Below, in pieces: positions 35,407 to 48,900 of a stretch of 64,000 bases of DNA. A program made the translations under genes and the position numbers. Numbering within the stretch: position 1 is the first letter of the stretch; each line of letters opens with the position of its first letter. Source of the DNA: an uncultured Lachnoclostridium sp. (GTDB lineage: Bacteria; Bacillota; Clostridia; Lachnospirales; Lachnospiraceae); the NCBI GenBank assembly GCA_944381625.1, contig CALWLW010000006.1:62001-126000 (forward strand). Reading direction: 5' to 3'. The notes under the pieces were generated by a model that was given only the letters and a program-made list of their open reading frames with translations, did not search any database and was not told the DNA's origin.

Positions 35407-36282
35407 ATGAAACAGCGTCCAAAGACCGTGGCTGTGGGAAATCTGCTGCACGTCTGCGCGCCGCTGGCCCTGTATTATCTGCTCAGCTCCCTGGCGGCTT
35501 CCATTTACATGCAGTTTCTGATGTTTGAAGCCGGTTTTGCCGTGCTGGGATCGGAGAGCGCGGACGTCCAGGAGTATATCCTGCGGGAGTATCCTGGCAG
35601 GGTACTGCAGATGGTTCTTCTGACGGCGTTGATAGCGGTTCCTGTTTTCGGATGGATGTATTGCAAAGACCTGAAAGAGCGGAAAGGCTTTTCCTTCCGC
35701 CATATGGTGATTGTGCTGGAGCTGCGCCCGGTTTCCTGGGCCGCGCTGGGCAGTATGGCTCTGGCGCTGGCGCTGAACCTGATCTTCCTGTCTTCACCGC
35801 TTCCTGGCTGGTCGGCGGGCTTCCGTCAGGCGCAGGAGGCCATGTATCAGGGGAGTATCTGGATGGAGCTGGCGGCGTCAGGCGCGGCGGCCGCGGTGAT
35901 GGAGGAGCTTTTATTCCGGGGGCTTCTGTACGGACGGATGCGGGAGCTTCTGGGCGCGGGAAGCGCAGTTCTGTGGAGCGCCCTTGCCTTTGGCGTCTGC
36001 CATGGGAATCTGGTTCAGGGTGTCTACGGTTTTTTGATGGGATGTTTTCTGGCATACCTGATGGAACGCTTCGGCACCGTGCTGATTCCCATACTGGCTC
36101 ATATGTCAGCCAATGTGTTCCTGATTTTCCTCACGGAAGGGGGAGGGCTTGACGGCCTGCTTCAAAAGCCTCTGGTATGGGCGGGGACAGCCGCGGCCTG
36201 CATGGTTCTTTTCGCTTTCTCCATGGCGCTCATCTGGGCTTCCGGGAAGGCAATATCCGGGGAAAAACAGGAAGAAAATTGA
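35407..36282 (+). CDS. CPBP-family intramembrane metalloprotease
   Basis: A 291-residue membrane protein with about eight hydrophobic segments. The catalytic motif EELLFRGLLYGRMRE (EExxxR) is followed by FGVCHGN and LAHMSANV, the two His motifs of CPBP (Abi/Rce1-like) proteases. Bacterial members act in bacteriocin immunity or signalling; the role here is unknown. It starts two bases after the argS stop, so it is probably translated with argS. Confidence 0.9.
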   Translation: MKQRPKTVAVGNLLHVCAPLALYYLLSSLAASIYMQFLMFEAGFAVLGSESADVQEYILREYPGRVLQMVLLTALIAVPVFGWMYCKDLKERKGFSFRHMVIVLELRPVSWAALGSMALALALNLIFLSSPLPGWSAGFRQAQEAMYQGSIWMELAASGAAAAVMEELLFRGLLYGRMRELLGAGSAVLWSALAFGVCHGNLVQGVYGFLMGCFLAYLMERFGTVLIPILAHMSANVFLIFLTEGGGLDGLLQKPLVWAGTAAACMVLFAFSMALIWASGKAISGEKQEEN

Positions 36283-36310
36283 CGAGATAATTAAGAAAAT
36301 TTATATGGAG

Positions 36311-36365
36311 TCCCATTTCCGGAGAGAATACGAAGAAGTATTTTTCTGGAAAATGGGATTTTTTT
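36311..36365 (+). terminator. Terminator of argS-CPBP unit
   Basis: TCCCATTTCC pairs with GGAAAATGGGA, with a second stem AATAC/GTATT inside, followed by seven T. The remaining intergenic DNA to gltB has no gene and no clear promoter. Confidence 0.88.
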
Positions 36366-36558
36366 ATGCCCGAATTGCCCGAGAAAGATAAGAAACTGAA
36401 AAATTTTTGGAATTCAGACCGATGAAATCGGGAAATGAAAATGAATTATCAGATAATCTGACAATTATAAAGGAAAATGGGATTTACAAATGAAGAAAAC
36501 AGGAGTAAACTTAAAAGCATCAAAAGCAAACGAACAAGCGAAGGAGAGGTTGCCGCTT

Positions 36559-41109
<4,551 letters not shown>

Positions 41110-41122
41110 GAGGCATGAAGCG

Positions 41123-42607
41123 ATGGGAAAACCGACCGGCTTTTTAGAATATGAGCGGAAAAATGCGAGAGCGGAAGCTCCTTTGGAAAGAATCAAGCAC
41201 TTTAATGAATTCCATGTGCCGCTGACAAAAGCGGAGCAGGAAAAGCAGGGCGCCAGATGTATGGACTGCGGCGTTCCCTTCTGCCAGGCGGGAGCCATGA
41301 TCTCAGGGATGATGTCCGGCTGCCCCCTGCAGAATATGATCCCGGAGTGGAACGACCTTCTGTACCTGGGCAACTGGGAAGAGGCGTATTACCGTCTGGC
41401 CAAGACCAGCAATTTCCCGGAATTTACCGGAAGGGTATGTCCAGGTCTCTGTGAGATCGCCTGCACCTGCAATCTGAACGGCGACCCGGTGGGAGGCAAG
41501 AGCAACGAGTTGGCGATCATTGAGAACGCCTATCGTATGGGATACGCCCATGCCAGACCGCCCAAGGTGCGCACCGGCAAAAAGGTGGCGGTCGTCGGCT
41601 CCGGCCCGGCCGGACTGGCGGCGGCCGACCAGCTGAACCGCAGAGGACATTCGGTGACGGTCTATGAGCGGGACGACCGGGTGGGAGGCCTTCTGATGTA
41701 CGGCATCCCCAACATGAAGCTGGAGAAACAGTATATCGACCGGAAGATCAATATTATGAAGGAAGAGGGCGTCCAGTTCATTACCAACTGCAATGTGGGC
41801 GTGGATGTGAAAGCGGATCAGCTCCTGAAAGAGTACGATAAGGTGATTCTCTGCGGCGGCGCGAAGAATCCGAGAGATATCAAGGTGCCGGGAAGGGACG
41901 CGAAAGGGATCTATTTTGCGGTGGACTTCCTGAAAGCGACCACGAAGAGCCTGCTGGATTCTGATTTTAAGGACGGCAAATTCATTTCGGCAAAAGGAAA
42001 GAACGTGCTGGTCATCGGCGGCGGCGACACCGGCAACGACTGTGTGGGTACGTCCATCCGCCTGGGAGCGGCTTCCGTGACCCAGCTGGAGATGATGCCC
42101 AAGGCGCCCGACGACAGGCTTCCGTCCAATCCCTGGCCGGAGTGGCCCAGGGTCTGCAAGACCGACTACGGCCAGGAAGAGGCAATCGCCAAGTTCGGCC
42201 ACGACCCGCGGATCTACCAGACCACGGTGCAGGAGTTCATCAAGGATAAAAACGGCTGTGTGAAGCAGGCAAGGATCGTCCGCCTGGAGAGCAAGAAGGA
42301 CGAGAAGACCGGGCGCATGGCGATGGTTCCGGTGGAAGGCAGCGAGTTTGTTGTGGACGTGGAGCTGGTGCTGATCGCGGCAGGCTTCCTGGGAAGCCAG
42401 GACTATGTGACGAAAGCCTTCGGCGTAAACGTGGACGGCAGGACCAACGTGGCCACGGAGCCCGGAAAACATCTGACCAACATCCCCAATGTATTCACAG
42501 CCGGGGATATGCACAGCGGCCAGTCCCTGGTGGTGCGCGCGATCCGCGACGGACGCGACGCGGCCAGAGAGGTGGACGAGGCGCTGATGGGGTATACGAA
42601 TCTGTAA
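41123..42607 (+). CDS. gltD: Glutamate synthase (NADPH) small subunit
   Basis: GltD transfers electrons from NADPH through FAD and two 4Fe-4S clusters to GltB. The 494-residue protein has N-terminal cysteine motifs (CMDCGVPFC, GCP, CPGLCEIACTC), an FAD-binding VVGSGPAGLAAADQL and a second dinucleotide motif VIGGGDTGNDCVG. AGGAGG precedes the ATG and the gap to gltB is 13 nt. Confidence 0.97.
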   Translation: MGKPTGFLEYERKNARAEAPLERIKHFNEFHVPLTKAEQEKQGARCMDCGVPFCQAGAMISGMMSGCPLQNMIPEWNDLLYLGNWEEAYYRLAKTSNFPEFTGRVCPGLCEIACTCNLNGDPVGGKSNELAIIENAYRMGYAHARPPKVRTGKKVAVVGSGPAGLAAADQLNRRGHSVTVYERDDRVGGLLMYGIPNMKLEKQYIDRKINIMKEEGVQFITNCNVGVDVKADQLLKEYDKVILCGGAKNPRDIKVPGRDAKGIYFAVDFLKATTKSLLDSDFKDGKFISAKGKNVLVIGGGDTGNDCVGTSIRLGAASVTQLEMMPKAPDDRLPSNPWPEWPRVCKTDYGQEEAIAKFGHDPRIYQTTVQEFIKDKNGCVKQARIVRLESKKDEKTGRMAMVPVEGSEFVVDVELVLIAAGFLGSQDYVTKAFGVNVDGRTNVATEPGKHLTNIPNVFTAGDMHSGQSLVVRAIRDGRDAAREVDEALMGYTNL

Positions 42608-42650
42608 AAAGAAGAGCATAGAATGGACCGCGGAAAGCGGCCGGTTCTGA

Positions 42651-42697
42651 ACAGGGGCGGGAGTGAAACGTACGAATCACTCCCGCCCCTGTATTAT
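42651..42697 (+). terminator. Terminator of gltBD
   Basis: ACAGGGGCGGGAGTGA and TCACTCCCGCCCCTGT form a perfect 16-bp stem, followed by ATTATT. Confidence 0.85.
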
Positions 42698-42857
42698 TCC
42701 CGCGGGGATTAAATGTTCCAATGCTTGTATTAGGGTATTTGGGTTGTTGCTTTTTTGTCTGCTGTATGTTATTATTTCTCTATAAAGATCAAAACCATCT
42801 GACCGCTTCGGTCTGATTACCCCAAAGGATTAGGCCGCGGGCGCGGCCAGGTGAAAA

Positions 42858-43820
42858 TTGAAGAAGAAAAAGCAGAGAGACAAAAGTTCCGGCGTAACCA
42901 GGGTAAGGAATGCCCCAGGGTCCGGTTCTGGTTACCGGCAGTGGCATTTGCCGTTCCAGAATGCGCTGTGCGTGACGCTGGAGGCTGATGACGGCCATTA
43001 TTCCATCAGCCCGGAGCGAGAACTGACACGCAAACCGCTTCGGATCGACTTTCTCATTTTGAAGAAAGACGGCGGCTGGCATATGAAAAGCAGACTGGGA
43101 AGGCTTTTGAAAAATCACACAATATTGGAATACAAAGGAGCCACTGACCGGTTGGGCATAGACGATATTTATAAGGGCATGGCGTATATTTCCCTGTATC
43201 TATCTTCCGGAACGGGGGACTCGGAACAGTCCAAAAAGATTCCGGATGCCGAAGAAGTCCTGCTGATGTTTGTGTGCAGTGTTTATCCCAGGAAAGTGAT
43301 GAAATACCTGGGAGATGTGTTCAGGGGAGAGACAGAACCAGGAATTTATCGCTTTCGGATCTGGAAAACAGATATCGTGATCATGGTACAGTCCCGTCTG
43401 GAGGGAGAGGATTTTCTCTGGCTGAGAAATCTTTCTCTCTGTGTAGATGCTGTGGAGTTTGACCGGATGGCGAGGCAGGCGCTGGAGAGACTGGAGGATA
43501 AAAGAAGGGACGAACTGATCCAGTTCATCGGAGAAGTGAATCCGTATCTTTGGGAGGAGAGTGAGAATATGTGTAAGATTTTTGAAGAAGTGGAACGAAG
43601 AGGAGAAAGGAGGGGAGAAGAAAGAGGAAAGCAGATGGGTATTGCGTTGGGAGAAGAGAGAGGGAGGCAGGCTGGGATCGCAGCCGGGAAATTACAGGGA
43701 GAGTCGCGGCTGTCCGGTCTGATCCAGATCCTTTTACAAGAGGGAAGAATTGATGAGATCTCCGCAGTGACCAGCGATGCGGATGAGAGAACAAAGTTGT
43801 ACAATCGATACGGGATTTGA
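42858..43820 (+). CDS. Rpn/YhgA-like PD-(D/E)XK nuclease-fold protein
   Basis: A 320-residue protein. WHLPFQNAL, RIDFLILKK (Asp) and TILEYKG (ExK) give a PD-(D/E)XK core in residues 30-120; YKGMAYISLYLS follows. The C-terminus repeats charged glycine segments (RRGEERGKQMGIALGEERGRQAGIAAGK), as in Rpn-family recombination-promoting nucleases. The start is TTG at 42858, after AGGTG. The 165-nt gap from the gltD terminator holds two small hairpins (GACC..GGTC; GGCCGC..GCGGCC) and nothing else recognised. It may be a mobile or defence-related gene. Confidence 0.7.
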   Translation: MKKKKQRDKSSGVTRVRNAPGSGSGYRQWHLPFQNALCVTLEADDGHYSISPERELTRKPLRIDFLILKKDGGWHMKSRLGRLLKNHTILEYKGATDRLGIDDIYKGMAYISLYLSSGTGDSEQSKKIPDAEEVLLMFVCSVYPRKVMKYLGDVFRGETEPGIYRFRIWKTDIVIMVQSRLEGEDFLWLRNLSLCVDAVEFDRMARQALERLEDKRRDELIQFIGEVNPYLWEESENMCKIFEEVERRGERRGEERGKQMGIALGEERGRQAGIAAGKLQGESRLSGLIQILLQEGRIDEISAVTSDADERTKLYNRYGI

Positions 43821-43847
43821 TGATGATATAAAGAAGACCATGGAAAT

Positions 43848-43879
43848 GGGAGCTGCCAGATTGGTATGCTCCTTTTTTT
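43848..43879 (+). terminator. Terminator of the Rpn-like gene
   Basis: GGAGC/GCTCC with an inner TGCCA/TGGTA pairing, followed by seven T; flanking AAGACCAT/ATGGTCTT could extend the structure. Confidence 0.8.
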
Positions 43880-43939
43880 ATGGTCTTATTCTTCAAAAAA
43901 TTATCACAGGCTATTGAAATTCATAACATTCCGTGCTAA

Positions 43940-43968
43940 ATTATACATAATTAAAATTATGATATAAA
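43940..43968 (+). promoter_or_regulatory. Promoter of the surface-fibre operon
   Basis: The region 43945-43975 matches 50699-50729 in 25 of 31 positions. It carries an extended -10 box TGATATAAA (TATAAA at 43963-43968); the -35 position reads ATTATA, weak. The predicted start is close to or after the annotated ATG at 43971, so the transcript may be nearly leaderless. Confidence 0.55.
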
Positions 43969-43970
43969 TT

Positions 43971-44528
43971 ATGAGAGATATGAAAAATACAGCAGAAAAG
44001 ATATGGAACGGCATCACAACATTTCTGGTGATTCTGGCGGTTCTCCTGGCGATTCTATTGGTTGGCGTCAGGGTCGTGGGCCTGCAGGCTTATGTGGTCA
44101 TGAGCGGCAGTATGGAACCGGTATACCCCACGGGTTCCCTGCTCTATGTGCAGGATGCGGAGCCAGAGGAAATAGAGACAGGTGATGCGATTACTTTTGT
44201 ACTAAATGAAGAATTGACAGTGGCAACGCACCGGGTAATCGAGATTGATGAAGAAAACCGGTGTTTTTATACGAAGGGAGACGCCAATGAAGCGGCGGAC
44301 GGAGCCCCTGTTTATTATGAGAATTTACTGGGGCGGCCCGTTTTCTGCATTCCGCATCTGGGATATATTGCGGCATTTATCCAGCATCCGCCGGGTACAT
44401 ACATCGCAGCTGCATGCGGGGCGGCAATCCTGTTGATGCTTTTTCTTCCGGATCTTCTTCGTGAGGAAGAACCAGAAGGAAAAAAACGTCCCAGACAGCG
44501 GAAACGCAGGACAGGACGAAAAAAGTAA
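43971..44528 (+). CDS. sipW: SipW-type (ER-like) signal peptidase I
   Basis: A 185-residue membrane-bound peptidase. A membrane segment at 15-40 precedes VVMSGSMEPVYPTGSL with the catalytic Ser; the general base position has His (VATHRVIEI), the mark of the SipW/archaeal type rather than Lys. A second membrane segment near 135-155 and a basic tail follow. SipW cleaves the signal peptides of TasA-like proteins, and three such genes follow. No Shine-Dalgarno sequence precedes 43971; an in-frame ATG at 43980 is an alternative. Confidence 0.92.
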   Translation: MRDMKNTAEKIWNGITTFLVILAVLLAILLVGVRVVGLQAYVVMSGSMEPVYPTGSLLYVQDAEPEEIETGDAITFVLNEELTVATHRVIEIDEENRCFYTKGDANEAADGAPVYYENLLGRPVFCIPHLGYIAAFIQHPPGTYIAAACGAAILLMLFLPDLLREEEPEGKKRPRQRKRRTGRKK

Positions 44529-44532
44529 GGTA

Positions 44533-44580
44533 CAGCCGCAAGGCTGCCTTAAATACATTTTATTTTTTTATTTAAGGAGG
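44533..44580 (+). promoter_or_regulatory. Tandem hairpins covering the ribosome site of the first TasA-like gene
   Basis: CAGCC-GCAA-GGCTG (44533-44546) is followed by CCTTAAAT (44547-44554) pairing with ATTTAAGG (44570-44577), which overlaps the ribosome site AAGGAGG (44574-44580). The second hairpin could mask translation initiation. Confidence 0.6.
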
Positions 44581-44588
44581 TTTTCAGG

Positions 44589-45173
44589 ATGAAAACAAAG
44601 AAACTTGTTGCAGCAGCGGCGGTAGCGGCAACGCTGTGCGTAACCATTGGAGGTACTCTGGCATGGTTGACGGATACGGAGACTGTGACCAATACTCTTA
44701 CTGTGGGCGATGTTGAGATCACGCTTGACGAGGCAAAGGTAGACGTCAATGGACAGGAAATTACCGGTGAAGGGAGAGTTCAGGCAAATACGTATAAGCT
44801 TTTCCCCGGTAAAGAATATGACAAAGATCCTACCGTTACTGTGGCTGAGGGAAGCGAAGACTGTTATGTGTTCGTAACGGTGGACAATGGACTGGCAGAA
44901 ATTGAAGGCGATACAACGATTGAAGCACAGATGACAGCGAATGGCTGGGTAAGAGTGGATACCTATGAGGGCCTGGATGTCTATGCAAAAGCAGCAGCTC
45001 AGTCGGCAGGAGCAGAGTTAGTTGTATTCGAGCATTTTACTGTCAGCGGAACAGTAACAGGAGAGGCGCTTGCGGATTATGCAGAAGAGACGATTGTAGT
45101 GAATGCTTATGCGGTTCAGGCGGAAGGATTTGAAAGTGCAGAGGCAGCATGGGACGCATCCTTTGGTGCTTAA
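44589..45173 (+). CDS. TasA/camelysin-like fibre subunit 1
   Basis: A 194-residue secreted protein with the SipW-type signal peptide (KKLVAAAAVAATLCVTIGGTLAWLTDTETVTN). The mature part is beta-rich: NTLTVGDVEITL at the N-terminus, VTVAEGSEDCYVFVTVDN in the middle. TasA-family proteins polymerise into extracellular fibres by donating the N-terminal strand to the next subunit. AAGGAGG precedes the ATG. A long stop-free 154-nt gap with two competing hairpins separates it from the next subunit gene. Confidence 0.85.
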   Translation: MKTKKLVAAAAVAATLCVTIGGTLAWLTDTETVTNTLTVGDVEITLDEAKVDVNGQEITGEGRVQANTYKLFPGKEYDKDPTVTVAEGSEDCYVFVTVDNGLAEIEGDTTIEAQMTANGWVRVDTYEGLDVYAKAAAQSAGAELVVFEHFTVSGTVTGEALADYAEETIVVNAYAVQAEGFESAEAAWDASFGA

Positions 45174-45197
45174 TTTAGTTAGATAAAGATTATCGCG

Positions 45198-45263
45198 CCT
45201 GTCCTTTGGGACAGGCCGTAAGAAAGTCCGTCCGTACTTATGGACGGATTCTCTTACGGCCTG
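45198..45263 (+). repeat. Two overlapping, mutually exclusive hairpins
   Basis: Hairpin A is CCTGTCC-TTTG-GGACAGG (45198-45215). Hairpin B pairs CAGGCCGTAAGA (45212-45223) with TCTTACGGCCTG (45252-45263) and contains GTCCGTCC/GGACGGAT. The CAGG bases are used by both. There is no U-tract after B, so control of RNA decay or processing is more likely than termination. Confidence 0.65.
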
Positions 45264-45327
45264 TGCGGCGGAGCATGGCGCCAAAAACAGTGGACGGCAG
45301 GGAAAGCTGTCCGGGAAGGAGTTAAGG

Positions 45328-45903
45328 ATGAAAAAATGGAAAGTAATGGCGGGTGCCCTGTCGGTATGCTGTGCGGCAACGCTGACGGCAGGAACGCTGG
45401 CTTATTTTACGGCGGAGGATCGCGCGCATAATGTGATCACCACAGGAAACGTGGAAGTGGAACTGCAGGAACTGACGGATCAGTTGGATGATCAGGGGAA
45501 TCCGGTTCCGTTTGAAAAGGTAGACGATGTGATGCCGGGTGCGGAGGTTTCCAAGATTGCTCAGGTGAAAAATACCGGATCTAATCCGGCCTGGGTGCGT
45601 GTTGAAGTAGACAAAGCGATTGTACTGGCAGAGGGAGTGGACGGAGAGCCGGATGCGGAACTGGTAGTCCTGGATTATAACACCAGCAATTGGACGGAAA
45701 GTGAAGGTTATTACTACTATAATGATGCTCTGGAACCGGGTGAGACCACAGAACCGTTATTTACTACGGTTACATTCTCCGGAGATATGGACAATCTTTA
45801 TAAAGACAGTACAGTGGAAATCGACGTGCAGGTGAGCGCAGTTCAGTCTGAGAATAACGGCACCAGTGTGCTGCAGGCGGCAGGATGGCCGGAGACAGAG
45901 TAG
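45328..45903 (+). CDS. TasA/camelysin-like fibre subunit 2
   Basis: A 191-residue secreted protein. The SipW-type signal ends with AGTLAYFTAEDRAHNVITTG, and the mature part has VEVELQELTDQLDD, VMPGAEVSKIAQVKNTGSNPAWVRVEVDK and a C-terminal strand VEIDVQVSAVQSENN. This is the typical camelysin/TasA layout, with the VKNTG strand common in such subunits. GGAAGGAG precedes the ATG. Confidence 0.88.
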   Translation: MKKWKVMAGALSVCCAATLTAGTLAYFTAEDRAHNVITTGNVEVELQELTDQLDDQGNPVPFEKVDDVMPGAEVSKIAQVKNTGSNPAWVRVEVDKAIVLAEGVDGEPDAELVVLDYNTSNWTESEGYYYYNDALEPGETTEPLFTTVTFSGDMDNLYKDSTVEIDVQVSAVQSENNGTSVLQAAGWPETE

Positions 45904-45935
45904 CGTAACCGGGCTAGACAAGGAGGAATGCGCAT

Positions 45936-48900
45936 ATGCTGAAAAAATTGACGGCCGCTCTCCTGGTGTCGTGTATGCTGCTTCAGGCTCCGGTGGAACT
46001 GGCGTTTGCGAGCAATGGAACAGATGTGCAGTCTGTGGAGGCGGAGACGGAAGATGCTGCGGCGGAGGCGGAGCCGATCGAAGAGGAGCCTTCTGATCAG
46101 GCAGAGCAAGTCTCTGATACGGCGTCTTCCGCATTGAATCAGGTAAATACCGGAACGGAAGAAGATGATACGCTGGTATCTGAAAATGTGGACGGCAGTA
46201 TGAGCGGAAACGACGATACGGTTATATCCGGGGATATAGAGAACAATACAGAGGAATCTGAAGAAACAGAGGAGCCTGTAGAGGAAAATCCGCAGATGCC
46301 GGATATGGACGGGACGCTGATTCAGAATGAAATAAATGAAAAGACAGAATCGGAAACACAAGATATAACCAATACAGAGCATGAAAAATTGGATAGTGAA
46401 GTAAACAGCGAGACATCCGCCGATACACCTTTGCCGGAAGAAAATGCAACAAACGACAGTGTGGCGGGAAAATTTGACGCAGGAACCGCATGGGAGAATC
46501 TGCTGTCCATGGAGTCTGTGGACGAGGTGGATGCGTATCTGTCAGGATTGGCGGAAGAAGAACTGGAAGCTTTGCTCGCTGTGGCTGATGAAGAAGAGCT
46601 TTTGGAATTTGCAGAGAAACTGGGTGTAGAGACAGAAGAAGTAACTGAGACGCCGGCTAAAAATTATACGGAAGTAGGTCCGCTGCTTCCGCCGGTCAAA
46701 ACCTCTTTAGCCAGGATGCGAATGAGTCTTCTGAGGGAAGAGGAACCGGAAAATGGGTTGATCCTTTCCAAGACCGCGGAGTATCAGGAAGAAAGTGGAA
46801 CTGCGGTAATCACGCTGGAAGCGTATACAACCGGAACTGTGATCAGTTCTGCGGAATCTGTTCCAACCGATATTGTATTAGTTCTGGATGAAAGCGGCAG
46901 TATGGCAGACAATATGTACGGATACACGCCTGTCTATGATCTGGATAATAACCAGAATTATTACATTAAAAGGAATGATACGTATATTCGAGTGTCTTAT
47001 TGCCAAGGAGGACTATTTGGCAGTCATGATCCAGGCTGGTATACGGGAGGACATTTCATTTTGCACTGGGGAATGCATTATGAACCTATGACATCCGCGG
47101 CTGATACGGATTCGGGACATGTGCAGTTTTATACAAGAAATGAAGTTACAGTAAGCAAAAGTGAAGCGCTGAAGGCGGCTGCATTAGAATTTGCAAAAAA
47201 TGTTTACGATGATGCATCAAAGAATCAGGTGGATCATAGAATTTCTGTCATTGGATTTTCAGATAATGATGATGCGGTGACAAAGATTGGGCTGGTAGAC
47301 GATATCCGCGATAATTATAATGAGGTTGTGGATGCGATCAACGGCTTAAAAACGAATGGTGGAACTTATATTGAGGATGGATTGGCAAAGGCGGAAAGCG
47401 CTTTTCAAAATGCCTCGCAAACATCTTCCAGCGAGAGGAATCGAGTTGTTGTCATTTTTACAGACGGAATACCGGGAAACGGAACCTGGAACAACACGAC
47501 AATCAGTGGATCTGCCAACCCGGCAATAAATTCAGCCTACAGATTGAAAAATACTTACGGCGCAACGGTATATACAATCGGAATGCTGGATGGGGCAGAT
47601 CCTGAGCTGGCCATCTCAGAGGAGAGTAATGATGCGGCACGTACTAACAAGTTCCTCCATTATCTTTCCAGTAATTATCCTCAGGCACAGAGCATGAGTA
47701 ACGGAGGTTCCGGAAGCAACCAGGGCTATTATCTGGCAGCGAGCGACGCGGCGTCTTTAACTGCCATCTTTGAGAAGATTTCGGAGGAAGTAGGAGCTCC
47801 ATCCATTTCTCTGGGCAGTGATACAGTAATTAAGGACGTAATTTCTCCATATTTTGAAGGACCCTCCGCAGGGGCGGTCAGCGCGGCAGTTTACGATTGT
47901 ATCAGCTACAATGAAGAGACGGGAGAAGCTGCATGGAGTACTTCAGGAACAGCATTTAATGGAATTAGCGTTGACGGAGGCACAATACAGGTGACCGGAT
48001 TTGATTTTAACGAGAATTTTGTATCCCAAGATCAAAAACCGGAAACCAAAGATCATGGGAAGAAATTGGTGATTCAGATTACAGTACAGCCCAAAGAAGG
48101 TTTTCTCGGCGGAAATGGTGTGCCTACCAATGATAGTTCTTCTGGAGTGTATACATCTGAGGGCTCTTTAGTGGAAGCCTTTGAACAACCCACCGTAGAT
48201 GTCCCGATAAAAGACATCACAGTGACGGCAGAAGATAAACATGTTTACCTTATGGCGGACTTAAGTGCTGAGGATCTTAAGAGTGGTTCCAGCATTACTG
48301 CAGGAGACAGTATCGAAATTGATCCGTCCGAAGAAAATTTTGGTCTGGAGAGTTGGCAGAATGCTTTTGTGGATATCAGTGTGAGCGCTGATCCTGCGGC
48401 TGGCTATGAGGATCTGACAGCAGATCAGACTTATGAGGTATCCTGTACGATCGCCCCGAAGTCTTCGGGATCGGAAAATGTGAAAAACGAAAGTAAAGTG
48501 GGAAATATCCTTGTCTACAAACCCACGGTTACTTTCCAGGACAGCGAAGTCTGGTACGGAGATGATGCCCCGCTGAACCCGGATGATTATACCGAGGCAA
48601 ATTATGCTGATACAGCGTGGAAACATAATACAGAGACTGCAGATGCTGAAAAGATGACAGGGACAGAGCCCCAGTTGATTTTTGACTACAGCTTGCCTGA
48701 GGATGCATTTACCAATGGAAAAGTAAGTACAAAAGAAGATATTCCAGTAAACGTAACAGCAAAACTGGACAATACCAATATCTATCAGTATACCAGCTTT
48801 GCACATGGTGCCTGTGCGGAATCTGACTGTGGATTTAATGCGGAGAATGAGGAATTCCTTCTCCATGTTAATACCTGTACACTGACAATCGAAAAGGCGG

